Assembly: GCA_009746045.1 (NCBI GenBank) | Contig: RPFO01002002.1 | Location: 64,001-128,000 of the forward strand | Length of the DNA: 64,000 nucleotides | Source of the DNA: Mesostigma viride | Taxonomy: Eukaryota > Streptophyta > Mesostigmatophyceae > Mesostigmatales > Mesostigmataceae | Direction: 5' to 3' | Shown here: piece after piece, positions 7,982 through 20,060 of the stretch | Layout: each line of letters begins with the position of its first letter | Position numbering within the stretch: position 1 is the stretch's first letter | The notes under the pieces: model-generated | What the model was told of the DNA's origin: nothing | Database searches by the model: none | Seen by the model: the letters and a program-made list of their open reading frames with translations, nothing else | Made by a program: the position numbers and the translations under genes

Positions 7982-10900
7982 CTAACCATGTGTCCCCGAT
8001 GCACTCTTCATCGCCTCGATCAACTGCAGCAATCCAGCAATGTTGCCAGCCGCCTTCAGTTTAGCTCGCACGGCGTCTGGATCTGTGTCACTAATGACAC
8101 CCGAAGTCACATACCTCCAAAACACCGCATACCGCTCCTGTGCACCAAGCGTGCCCGCAGCGAGCGCAGCCATCTGCTCATCTGAACTTGACCTTGACCC
8201 ACCTGGGCTGAGGGACCCCAAAACTGAACTACCTGCATCTACTCTCTTCTTCCTGGTCCCTGGAGACCCTCTCTCGCCACGCGGGCCGTCCTCCTCCATG
8301 CCACCCCTGGATGCATCTGGCATGTTCTTCGAATCGTTCGCGCATGCCGTTGCCGAACCATCTCTATCCCCACCCAGCCCCGCGAGACCCCTACCCACCC
8401 AGTCCAGCCCCTCCCCACCGACCCCCGCGTCCACATGACTGGGAGCCAACCCCTGTTCCCAACCAAAAGGCATCGCCCCATCGGCCATCCTCGCGTCGTT
8501 ATGGTGCCGCCACCACGTGTGCGCGGTGGCGGCCTGCAGCAGGTAGAGCGCTGGGTGGCCAAGCACCAGCATGCCGCGCAGGATGTGGGCGAGCTCCGCC
8601 CAGGAGAACTTTTTGAGGCCACGACGCAGAGCCTCGCGTTCGATCTCGCGGAACAGGAGCGCCGGCTCGTGGCCCACGGTGGCAAACGCCAGCACAATCT
8701 CCGCCAGCTCTCTGGGACGGTACCTGCACGATAACGTCGGGAGGCGGGATACACACAAAAAAGGGTGGGCGAAAGGTGTTTGAGGGGAGGGGAGGACAGG
8801 TCAACTGAAAAAGTGGAGTCCAACCCTCCAGGGCCGCCTTGCCAAGCGGTAGACGTCAAACAGTTGCTCGCGCACAGGAATGTGCCCAACGGGAGTGTGC
8901 TTTCAGCTTCATCGCGGGATCTTACTACACAGATCGTAGTAACTAGTTCGTAGTAAGATGCTTTCAGCTTCATCGCGGGATCTTACTACACAGATCGTAG
9001 TAACTAGTTCGTAGTAAGATGCGTTCAGCTTCATCGCGGGATCTTACTACACAGATCGTAGTAACTAGTTCGTAGTAAGATGCGTTCAACTTCATCGCGG
9101 GATCTTATGAAAAAAAAGACATTCATACAATTCTACATACATGCATCCTTATACATGTTTCAGTACACGAGGCCAGGCAAACCCTCGACCTCCCAGCGCC
9201 CCCCCCCACCGTGTGCACACTACGTGCGTACATGGTGCCTAGTGTGTGCTGCCAACGACACGACCACGTACCGGATAAGCTTATGCTTGCGCAGCCACTT
9301 CTCGAAAATACGGAACGTCTCCGGGTCGTACCGCCCCGCGCGCGCGTGCGCCCAGCAAAAGTCCACCAACTTGGACTGGCACAACGAACTCAGCCCACGC
9401 CGTCGCGCCTCCGCGCCCACCGCAGTCCACAGCTGAGCCGACACGTGCTCGCTCTCGCCTCCCTCCTCACTGTCACCGCACTGTCCACAGCGCGGTGCGA
9501 CGGCGCTGCCATCATCGGTGGTGGGGCTACCGCCGGCCATGGTAATGCTGCCCCCGGCACTGCCCAGCGTGGCCAGGGCCCGCATCGTCGACGCCAGGTG
9601 GCTCGCAGAGAATGACCGCAGCGGGCGCGCCAGCATGTACCGCTCCATGGATGCCAGCAACAACGCCCGCTGGAGGGAGGGCAGCCAGGCGGGGCCATCA
9701 TCACTGTCACCAGCATTGTTGCAATTGTTGTCGCCATCATCGTCGCCATTCTCGTCACCAGCACTGTCTTCGACGATGAAGACTTCCCTGAGGAAGCCGT
9801 CCCACACCGCGGGCGTCAGCCACCGCGTCCCTGCGCACCACCTGGGCCCCCCCCCTCCCCGTCCCCGCCTTGTCAGAGTGGCCGCCGCTGCGATCACGCC
9901 CGTGACCTCGCCACCAGCGGTCGCATCAGCGGGAGCCGCAGGCTGGGGAGTCAGCGTAACACTACCCTCCGCAACAAGTGGGCGATCTGCGTGCCGGGTG
10001 CTGGCATGTTTCTCGCTCCTGCGGGTGCCAGCATCCGCAACAGGCACATCATGATGCCTGGCCCCATGACTGGCATCATCACTAGCCGGCCACGGATGCC
10101 AGGTCCCATGACCTTGGTATGAAAACCCCAGTCCAGTATTACTATGTTCTCGGCGGTCACTAGTACTACCTTCTCGGCGGTCAGTAGTACCATGTCCTCG
10201 GCGGGAGTTTGCTGCGCTGGCTAGATGACCTGGTGACGACTGCGGGTGGGAGCGTACAGCCCTGGTTGCCACGACCGCTGCCTCGCTTGCAGCCGTGAGG
10301 TGTGCCGCCGCGCACGCCCTGGCCAGGTTGGCCACGTCCCTGGGGAGGAAGCCGTCCAGGTGGCGGCGCAGGGCCTCCTCCAGCAGCAGGGCCAGCACGC
10401 GCCGCGCCGCGTCTCTCACTGCCCTCACGGTGGCGGCGGCTGCGGCAGCGGCGGCGGTGGTGCTGTGGACATCAAGGGAGAGAACCTGCGGGGAGTAAAG
10501 GGGCATCCGGCAGGATGGAGGCGGTTGGTGTCTAGAAAGACTACTCCAAGAGCACTGCGACGTCTGCCGGATGCTGGAGATCCGCTCACAAACAGTTATA
10601 TCCACATCTCCCTCTCCCCTTCCCCTGCTGCCCCCCGCCCCCCCCGGCCTTTCCCCACCCTCCAATGTGTGTTCTACTTCTCCATGGTACATTCTCCAAG
10701 ACATGTTGGTGCACTCTCCAAGACATGTCACCGTGTAGGACTTGGAGCCTGCATGGCGGAGCTGGGAGTTTGCGGCGACAGGACAGGACCACGCACGCAG
10801 GTGCTCAAAAACTGCATTTCTGTCGGTCCTGCTTGTTAAGAAACAAGTAACGCGTTTCTTGGTCCCAGCATCAAGGTGTTGCTGCTCGTTGCCCACGGGA

Positions 10901-13900
10901 TGCCAAGTGTCAGCACGGCGACAGGGGTGGCTCTGGGTGCGTTCAACGAGGGTACCATCCGCTCGCCCCGCCGCCGCCACAAACGAGAGACCGAGCGTGG
11001 GGGGAGAGCGCTAATCGAGCGTATGGATAAGTGCAACTGGAACACGCCACAGACCTCGCACACCACTTATTATTTTCCCACACCGTAATAACAGTGGTAG
11101 TATAGCAGTGGAGAGTTTTCTTTGTAACCAGTCCTCGTTCCTAGCTACCTGTGCGATGCAACCACCTCTAAAGCGGCTGGATTTTACTTGTCTAGTCCAC
11201 TAGTCTCGTGCCCAAGTATTGTCCAAGTATTCAACCACTCTGTCATGCCTGCGCTGAAAAACGCGCTTTCATATCATTCAAACGCCATTCATTTGCCAAC
11301 ACGTGCTCCACCCGTTGCATGCAATCTTTTCTGGTTCCCATTGCTGCCCATGCCCACTTGCGCGGGCACATAAAGGTTATGCACACAAAGATTATGCGCA
11401 GTAAAGTAAGGCCCTGCACTTGGCAACGGACTCCTCCCCATTACAATCAACCATCTCCCCCAAGTCTACCCACGCGGCATAGAGCAAAGTCTACCCACGC
11501 GGCATAAAGCACAAATCTACCCTCCCCCCCTCCCCCTGGCCCCCTTAAACAAGTGGGCCTGACAAGGGGCCAAGTGGCCATGTGCGCAGCACACAGACGC
11601 GGCTTGCGTGCCAGCACATTCTTTCTCCTTACTGAGCCAAGACCCATCGCTCTAGCGTCCTTATGTTTCCCTCATCCTCGTTTCATCTCTTACCTCGGTC
11701 CGCCACAGCAAGTCCGCCTTATTTCTTCCAAAGAGTACCTTCTCAAATTACAATGCTTGATAACATCTCCTGGCCCACCTCTTACCTTGGTCCGCCACAG
11801 CGAGTACGCCACAATGCCCAGAAAGTGCGGCGGGACGTTCAGGTAACTCCTGGCAATGGCCCCCAGCCCGCTCCCATGACCGCCCGCAGCCCTGCACTGC
11901 CCCCCCTCCTCCGCCATGTCCCTTCCCCACAGCATCTCATCTCCCCGCTCGCCCCCAATCCCGCGAACCCCAACTGGGGAACGCCCACCCGGGGACGATG
12001 CCACCAGAGACGGCCCCAGTGCGGGCGGCAGCAGCAGCGACTCCATCACCTGCAGGAGCCACAGCAGCTGAGGCCCCCCACGGCGATCCTTTGCCAGCTC
12101 CTCAGGGCGGTAGGACACCTCGTCACACCGCCGACCCAGGCACCAGAACGCAGCCAGCACGCGATGGGCGTGGTGCGGCCCCAGGGTACCCACCGCGCGC
12201 CCCTGGCCCACCGCGCGCAGCACCTGCTGGGGCGTGTGGCACTCGCGCAGAAGCGCGCTGATGCCCCCGGGTCCCTGGCGCAGAGGCGCCGACGCGGCCG
12301 CCCCCCGACGGGCCACGCCCCACAGGTTACCTCCTTGGTCGACCGCGCGGCCGCTCTGCACCTCATGCCAAACCTGATTTTTACCGAGGCGAGCGCGTGG
12401 GCCGTCGTGCCAAGCCATCCGCCTGTCGTTTGGACTGCCATGCCCCAAGGATGGCCATGGCGGTGTTCCCTGTGGGCCATCGCGCTCTTCATCAATCTGC
12501 GACCCGTCGTCAAGCCCCACGCCCCCATCTCGCTCATCCCTACCCTGACATGCCCCACCCGGCTCGCCCCAACCCTGCTTGCCCCCGACCACAGCCCCTT
12601 TGTGTACATCCATCGCCGCCTCGGCCTCCGCCCTCATCCTCTCCCTCTTGGCCGCGCGCGCCGCACGCAGCTTGATCCGCCGGTGCATCCACGGCCAGAA
12701 CCGGGCGAGCCCTTCCTCGCCAGTCACAGGTCCCGTCAACCACTCACGCTCCCACTCCCACAGCGCGTCGGTACCGCCGCCGATGTCACCGCCGCCACCA
12801 CCACTGGTAGCCGCAACCGCCGGCATGCCGCCTCCACGGCTCCCCTCTCCCCTTCCTCCTTGCCCCAGTGGCCCTCTTTCGTCACTGCCGTAATCACCAG
12901 TATCCTGACCAGTATCCTGACCAGTATCATCATCGGGTCGAGTACAACCATCACCATCGCCATTACCATGACCAAGACCATGATCATGACCATGACCATG
13001 ACCATGACCATCATCATCACAATGACCATCATTACCATCAACCTCCCCTTCATACTCCCAACCCGAGAGTTGCGCGATGAAGTCACCATCGCCCACGTCC
13101 ATGCCACCACCCTGGCCCCCGCCCAATGATTTCCAAAAGGACGCATCGTGGTCAAGGTTCAGGCCATCAATCTCTGAGGCCAGCGCTGAGAGCAGCGGCT
13201 CACCGCCCGCCATGTCAGCAACGTCGCGCCCCAATCGATGCGACGTACGCGCAGCGCTCGAGGGATCTCCCCATGACTCACCACCAGCGACATCTGCATC
13301 CATGGACGAGCTGGCCCCGTGCCAAGGTGCGTCGGAATACGACCCTCCTGCGCCACTTGACCAGGGAGGCATGGTGGGCCCCCCCTTGCCGCCGTTGCCC
13401 AATGCCGAAGAATCCCCCCGTTGGCTCTTGTCGGGTTGTGTGCGGTCCCTGCCCACTGCACGGTCGCAAGGCCGGCGACTGTCCGGTCGCTTATCGCCCC
13501 TTTGCTTCCTGTCCTGTGTCTTGTCGTCCGTGGTTGCTGGCGACAGCAACGGACCGTCAAGCCAGGGTCCCAACAACTCGCGCAGCGCCGCGTCCGGCTC
13601 CTGGTCCCACCCAGCGGGGTCCCTGGGGCCCTCTCCCTGCCCGTCTGCCACCCCACCGCCGTGCTGCCTCCCCTCCCAGGGTTCCCCCCTGTCATGCCAC
13701 CCTGGCGACGATCTGGCCTCCCCCGCCCCACTCGCACGCGCCGCTGCCCCCTGGAATGCACCACCCCCGCGCAGGGAAGCCGCCGCACTGTTTCGTGCCA
13801 CGGGCTGTAAGCGCAGCACCGCGCGTGTGGGCACCGCTGGCTGTATGGGCATGGTGCCATCCGGTACTCTTCCTACGCCTTGTCTTCCCCTGCTGGATAC

Positions 13901-14254
13901 CGCCCGATCGTCCCCATGGCCCATCGCGCCCCCCGCGTGGTTGCCCTGTTTCTGACCGCACAGTTCTAGCAGCTGCTGACGGCACGCTGGCTGCTGCTGA
14001 CCACACCCTTGTTCTGGCTGCTGGTGGTCGGCACTACCCCCCTCGGGCTGGCCGTCCCTGATGGCACCCGTGGCCCCTGGATGTGACTTGGGGCCTGCCA
14101 TCCCCCACTGCCATATCAACGATGATGGCGCGTTGGCGGAATAAGCCCGAACGACGCGGGTGTCGACCGTGATGGTGCCAGGGTATGGGGAGGTGCCACG
14201 AGCCGCCATCACCCTGGCGAGCATCTGCTGCACCCTGTGGAACCTACGAGACAT
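7982..14254 (-). CDS. Large helical-repeat (OPR/FASTK-like) protein, probably mitochondrial
   Basis: Three exons join in frame: 14254-11786 (donor GTAAGA), 10485-9272 (acceptor CCCCGCAG, donor GTACGT) and 8723-7982 (acceptor GTGCAG), giving about 1,475 residues. The last junction completes an Arg codon, joining KHKLI to RYRPRELAE. The helical motifs resemble the short alpha-helical repeats of organellar RNA-binding proteins: PRDVANLARACA, SASHLASTMRALATLG, PRELAEIVLAFATVGH and SWAELAHILRGMLVLGH. The N terminus is a basic amphipathic presequence with RAY|SAN, an R-3 processing site typical of mitochondrial import. Long Gly/Ser/Asp-rich disordered stretches lie between. No RAP domain is seen at the C terminus. 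The ATG at 14,254 was chosen because the frame further upstream has only a TTG. Inferred role: mitochondrial RNA processing or translation. Confidence 0.6.
8899..9107. repeat. 62-bp tandem repeat with internal palindrome, in an intron
   Basis: Three full units and one partial unit. Each contains GATCTTACTACACAGATCG and, further on, TTCGTAGTAAGATG, so ATCTTACTAC and GTAGTAAGAT can pair. The array lies in the last intron (9,271-8,724) of the helical-repeat gene. Confidence 0.9.
12895..13030. repeat. Hexanucleotide-type repeat inside coding sequence
   Basis: CAGTATCCTGAC and CATGAC/CATCAC repeats within the first exon of the minus-strand helical-repeat gene. They encode a Gly-His-rich run followed by Asp/Gly repeats. 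The frame stays open, so the tract is tolerated as a disordered linker. Confidence 0.8.
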
Positions 14255-15872
14255 CGGCAGGCCGAAAGTCCGCCGACAGTTTATAAGGATGAAGACGACA
14301 TCCGCCTGCCTGGCCGCGGATGCATCGCATGCGGAAACCAAGCGGTCAGGACAGAGGTGGAAGCGGGGATGCGGTCATTCTAGGCTGACTACCCCGCGGC
14401 ATACGGGCCCGTTTGCCGGCTGGATGCTGATAGGGTAGCGGCTCCACACCAGCCATCCATGGAAAACCGGACGTGCCGTGAACGGGCTTGGTAAATGAGT
14501 GGCTCATTGTCGCGGGCGGATGTTGCTGTGTGAAGGACGCGACCGGCCACGCAGATGACGTCACTCTTCTTGGCACAAGCGTACTGTTTCAAGGCAGTGA
14601 CTAGGCCAATACATTATCGCCAAGCTTCGCACATCTTTCGGGGACACGAAGGAAATCATGCTATCACGACGCCAGACATCCAGCGACGACGACAGTGTCC
14701 CAGCCCACCACTTCCAGCCCCTCGTGTGAGTTTGTCCAGGTTTGCCCATCGATAACATCATCTGCCAGTACTGGTTTGCCTCATGTCAGTGGGCCTCTGC
14801 TGTGGAACACGACCCGATGGCCGTGCATTCTATTATACAGCACCCGCGTCCACTAAAATCAGCAACAAGCAGACACGTTGCGACGAAATGTGCCGACTTA
14901 GCATCTATTCAGCTTCGAATTTTACACCCATTCGGTAGCCAATGGCGTCGTTTCAACGACAACTCTGGACTCGGGATTCGTCATCTCCATGGCTTATGCG
15001 AAACGACGAGCGGCCATTTCCGCCCACTGCCGGTATCACACTTCCACGTGACAACATCAACCATGTCACACATGGTGCCCCGTGACTCGCGTCACCCATG
15101 GTGCTCCGTGACTCCCAACGGGAGCACAATCACGTAAGTAATTACTGTCGACGACGTTTGTTTCGGGGCAAATTAAACCCGAAAGACGTGAAAAATGAAA
15201 ATTCAATTATTAGTCCCGTCCTTCGACGAGCACCCGCACAGTGTATATTCGCCGACGACGTGCCCGCTTCTGAACTTCTCACATGCTGTTGTTGTTGTTG
15301 TTGCCCACGCCGCACATAGAGATTTGGAATCAGGCTTGCTTACGCAATTTGTGGGAACAAAAACGTCTTGATCCTAGTATCCATAAGTTTTAGGGCTTCT
15401 GAAGAAGCTGTAAGGGTAACCGTACTGATTCGCCAACTACCTTGCCACCCTCGCGCACCTGGTTGCAGGGCGAGCGACGCCAAGCAACGGGGGGACCTTT
15501 GAGAAGGAAAGGCGGACGATCAGCGACGACATTTGTGCCTTCATGCTAACTGGATAGCACGTCCATTTTGCGACTCGGACGTCGCTGACAAGGTTTTGCC
15601 CGGCTGTCATTTTATTGCGCTAAACAGCAGCATCCATCCATTACAAGGCTGAAGGTTACTCCCAGGACCATACTTGGCAGGATTCTTAAAGGAAGCACGT
15701 CAGTGGAAGCAGGGGGCAAAGTCAACGGCATAATTCATGACGGGCATTCTCGACGACGATGCTAGGAGTCTTTAGTGCTGAGGAGATACAGGAAGTCTCC
15801 CGCGCTCAACGTTGGACAAGATTATTAAGCGCGGTTCCCTTGTATTAGTGCGTTGGCGCCTCTGCGTTGAAA
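14255..15872. promoter_or_regulatory. Shared upstream region between two divergent genes
   Basis: 1.6 kb separates the minus-strand helical-repeat gene from the plus-strand MAP kinase gene, so both promoters must lie here. No TATA box or other element can be assigned with confidence. A fragment of LINE 3' UTR with CTCCCAACGGGAG sits at about 15,100-15,135, and a (GTT)n tract at about 15,285. Confidence 0.4.
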
Positions 15873-18029
15873 ATGGCGACCGCTGCTGCCAACGACAAGG
15901 ACAAGGATAAGGACAAAGGGTCTGACGTGCCTATTTTTAAAGAGGGAGGCAGACCTGGCAAGCATATATTCGTGCTTTGGCGGACTACCTTCGAAATTGA
16001 CACTCGGTATGTGCCAATTAAGCCCGTTGGCAAGGGTGCGTATGGTGTCGTGTGTTCTGCTCGAGACACGGAAACTGGAGACAAATGCGCCATAAAAAAG
16101 ATCAGCAATGCCTTTGAAAATGTCACGGATGCGCGCCGGACTCTGCGGGAGATCAAATTGCTCCGCCATCTGTTTCACGAGAACGTGATCGCCGTGCGGG
16201 ATATCATGGTCCCCTGTGAATCCGTAGACGAATTTAACGACGTGTACATTGTGTACGAGCTCATGGAGACCGACTTGCACCAGATCATCCGGTCTTCACA
16301 GACGTTGACAGACGAGCATTGCCAGTACTTCATCTACCAGGTATGTGTCTGGTCTGCTGTGCTCGAGAAGGCAGCCTCGTTTCCTAAATTATAACGGAGT
16401 GGCTGGGGTTTTGGATCTTACAGGAAAGAGCCTGGAGGAAGTTCCCAAATCAGCTCTGTTGCCATTGCAGTTATTTCAGTTGCTCTGCATGAATGCTGCG
16501 TGCACTAGCCATTTCGTGTGGAGAACAGTCTGCTGGCATGGCCTCTGCAGATTCTCATAGCCAAGACATTATTGCAGGATTGTCCCCCCTCCTCCTCCTC
16601 CCCCCTCCATTCACCCAACACACGCACACTTCCGTGTTTTGCCAAGAAATCTGCTCTCTTGTTGGCGGTAACAAAGGCGGCAGTGGACACAGGTTGCCAT
16701 GTTTACATGGCACGTCTACACGGCGGGGTTGCTGCCGGTTTGCGTGGCCTGTTGTCCATCCCGCACGTAAGGCGCTTGCTGTCTACCTGTAGGCTACCCT
16801 GTGCTTCTCGAATGGTGTGCTGCTTTGTAGCTTGTCGGTGCACTTGCTGCGCATGTCAACATGACTCTTCAGTACAAGGTACGCATTCAAGGTGTGAGCG
16901 TCTACCTTTCTTGTGCATCACGCGGTGGCCCATTGTTCACCCGGACACACGCAACCGGCGACCCGATACTCTTGCAAGAAGTAAATACACGAAACTGAAA
17001 AATGCAAGAAAAATGTTAGCAATTAGATTTTCCATTCATGCACAAACTCTCCCTTTACAGGATCTTTCTTGTTGCTTGACGATGTCCTACTGTAAGATGT
17101 TGTTTGACTTTCCCCTTTTCCATCCTTTCAGCCATCCTCACCATGTCACGCGTCAGCAGCTCCACCCACCTCGCCCACTATTGGCTGCCTCTGGGCAGTG
17201 CCCTGCCATGCCAATCGTTTTCCTGATTGTCTTAGTCGTTTTGCTTGTACAGTTGTGCCAATAAAGCCCCGCTAATGCCCTGTGCCCCCCCCCACCCCAC
17301 CCCCCTTGTTACATCCCCCCTGCCCCTTCCCTTCCCCCCTTCCGCCCCCCCCCCCAGCTCCTGCGCGGCCTCAAGTACGTGCACACAGCCAACGTGCTCC
17401 ACCGCGACCTCAAGCCATCCAACCTGCTGCTCAACAGCAGCTGCGACCTCAAGATCTGCGACTTTGGCCTTGCCCGCGCCGGCTCTGACAAGGGCTTCAT
17501 GACTGAGTATGTGGTCACCCGCTGGTACCGCGCGCCGGAGCTGCTCCTCTCGTACGAGGACTACACGGCGGCCATCGATGTGTGGTCGGTCGGGTGCATC
17601 CTGGCCGAGCTGCTGGGCCGCAAGCCGTTGCTGCCTGGGAAGGACTTCATCCACCAGCTCAAGCTGATCATCAACGTGATCGGCACGCCCGAGGAGGAGG
17701 ACTTGGAGTTTGTGACGAGCTCCAAGGCGCGCAACTACATCCGCTCGCTCCCGTACGTAGCGCGCATGGAGCTGTCCAAGCTATACCCCAAGGCCAACCC
17801 GCTCGCGCTGGACCTGCTGAACAAGATGCTGGTGTTTGACCCACACAAGCGCATCACGGTGGCGGAGGCGCTCGAGCACCCGTACTTGGCCTCGCTGCAC
17901 GACGCCAGCGTGGAGCCCGCGAGTGAGAAGCCGTTTGACTTTTCGTTCGAGGACGACGAGCTTGGGGAGAAGGAGCTGCGGCGGATGGTGATGGAGGAGA
18001 TTAAGTACTACCACCCGGACATGCAGTGA
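15873..18029 (+). CDS. Mitogen-activated protein kinase, TEY type
   Basis: Two exons, 15873-16340 and 17358-18029, are joined in phase 0 (donor GTATGTG, acceptor after a long C run) to give 379 residues, the normal MAPK length. Visible motifs are the Gly loop GKGAYG (53-58), the catalytic Lys in CAIKK (75), HRDLKPSN (171-178), DFG (191-193), the activation loop TEY (205-207) with [13 protein letters not shown], and a C-terminal segment LHD...EP...PFDFSFED before the stop. TEY is the dual phosphorylation site for an upstream MAPKK. The protein would act as the last kinase of a stress or developmental cascade in cytosol and nucleus. The start is the ATG at 15,873. The closest families are plant group A/B MAPKs. 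The intron is 1,017 bp. Confidence 0.95.
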
Positions 18030-19370
18030 GGGTGCTGGTGGAATGGGGAGGTGCAGAGGTACTTTGCCGGACATGCCATGAAGGGGGGGGGGGGGGAGGA
18101 GGACCTATGTGAACATGCAGTGAGGGAGGGGGGGAAGGAAGATTAAGTGCTACCACCTGGGCATGCAGTGAGGGGCAGAGTGGAGAACACTAGCACCCAG
18201 GCATGCAAGGAGAACCGATGGGGGTTCGTAGTGAGGGAAAAAGGTAGGTGTTTAAGGGCAAGAAAAGAGGGAGGTAGCCACATGCTGGTGAGAAGGGGGG
18301 GGGGAGGGATTGTGATGAGGAGAAACGGGGTCCACGCGAAGAGGAAGATGGCCTGGGAGAGAAGGCGGGGAGGGGAAGGCGGGGAGGCTCGTGAGGAGGA
18401 AGGAGGGCACGCAACGGGGAAAGGGGGGGGAGGGCATACAGCGAACAAAGGGGTGAAGAAATAAGAGACACGCTGGGTGTCATGCCAGCGGGTAGCGCTG
18501 GAGATGCCGCGGTGGGTGGGTGGGTGGGTGGGTGGGTGGGTGGGTGGGTGGGTGGGTGGGTGGGTGAGTGGGTGGGTGGGCGTGAGTTGGCAGCGGGCGC
18601 CAGGCGTGCCGTGCCGCAAAGGGGGAATGGAGGAGGGAGGGTGGTTGGCCACATGGGTTGGGGAGCCATAGCCCTGCGTTGGGCGTGGGCTGGCGACCGT
18701 AGTGGCAGAGCCAGCATGCTCTGGTGTGGCAGAGATGCCATGTACTACTATGAGCGCATTCTTTGGGCTCATGTGGTCTTGATAGGCCAGGGAACGGGCC
18801 ACTGTGATGGTGGCTACTGCCAGTCGGGATTGCTCCCTGCTGGGTGCAGTTGGGCTGGCGGCGCTGCGCCACCGGCCGTGGGCATGGCCCTGTCTTTTTG
18901 TTGTTGCTATTTTAGCTCAGGATGCTGGGGTGTTGGGATGTCTGAAGGTTGGGATGCAGCGGCGTGCACCTCAGTGCATGTCACGCGGCAGCCAGGTCTT
19001 GGGATGAGTAAAAAAAGTTCCCTTCCCTAGGGGTTGGCTGCAAAATATAATGGATCTGATTTAGAGACAGTGGTTATAACCCTGTTGAAAAGGCAGCTGG
19101 CAGGTGCACAGTGGGCAAGGCTGGCCGTAAGCAGCGCTAGAGTAGCTGTATGGCAAGCCAAAAGGCATGCTGGGAAGGTCCGGTATACCGTCAGCCGACA
19201 CCCATGTCCTGCCATGCCTCGCTGCATGTCACCGCCAGACATGGGCAAGGGGCAGTGGCATAGGAGGTGAATCATTTGGCGAATTGAATTTTACAATTGA
19301 AACTTATGTGTTACAGCATGTTCTTACTCACCGAAAATTCCGCTGAATTGTTTTGGGGGATTCGGGCTAA
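18030..19370. other. 3' flank of the MAPK gene, no second gene seen
   Basis: Purine-rich, G-rich sequence follows the stop codon. At 18,138-18,172 there is a near copy of the last coding bases and stop of the kinase (17,997-18,031). The remainder to 19,370 has frames but none with recognisable protein features. Confidence 0.5.
18511..18575. repeat. (TGGG)n microsatellite
   Basis: About sixteen units of GGTG/TGGG with one interruption. Confidence 0.95.
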
Positions 19371-19485
19371 ATAAGTAAGTAAGTACTTGCGTGTCATGCG
19401 CATGGGCATGACACGCAGTACTCTGCTAATCTCACTAGAAAAATCATGACATGAAAGTAACAAATATCGTCTGCATCATGCCCCG
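19371..19485 (+). repeat. Short interspersed element
   Basis: A copy of the ~110-bp family: starts AATAAGTAAGTAAGTACTTG, contains GTCATGCGCATGGGCATGAC and CTAATCTCACTAGAAAAAT, and ends CGTCTGCATCATGCCCC. It is followed within about 12 bp by a long version of the GAGACAACC motif at 19,497. Confidence 0.75.
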
Positions 19486-19496
19486 GCCAACCATGT

Positions 19497-19560
19497 ATCA
19501 AGGAGACAACCAGCGCAGGCCAGAAAGCGGGAGTATCCGGACCAGATGGTAGCTCGATCA
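19497..19560 (+). repeat. GAGACAACC-family motif, long version
   Basis: CAAGGAGACAACCAGCGCAG continues into GCCAGAAAGCGGGAGTATCC, GGACCAGATGG and TAGCTCGAT. A matching version, including the GGACC...TAGCTCGA extension, is at about 61,655-61,712 on the minus strand, so the family has a longer form of roughly 65 bp. Confidence 0.6.
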
Positions 19561-20060
19561 CTAGAGTAGGATTGTTGTTGTAGATAGATTAAACCGGTAG
19601 GATATTGCGTGTACCCATCCATCCATCCCCTGCCCTGGCCTGGCGGTGAGAGAGCTTCTGCTGGCGTTCTGCAACCGTGTCCTGCTCTCTGATGAGCCTC
19701 CGCCTGCTGAGTGGCAGACGGCCATGCATCCGAGTCATGCTGTACAAGAAGGGCTCTGCTGCTGACCCCGGTAACTATCGGGGTGTCTGCCTCCATCGAG
19801 CGCCGCGCTGAAGGTCTTCATGCGCATGATGCTGCACAGGCTCCGCGCCGCGCTATAGACCCACACCTGGGTGAGTCGCAGATGGGTTTCCGTCGTGGTC
19901 GTAACACTGTCATGGCTGTGATTGTCGCGCGCCGGTTGATGGAGGAGGTGCGTCGCCTTTGCCCTGATAGTTTGCCGCTGGTATTCATTTTTGTTGACTA
20001 TATCAAGGCCTTTGACACGGTATGTAGATAGATTAGACCGGTAGGAATGTTTGCACCCAT

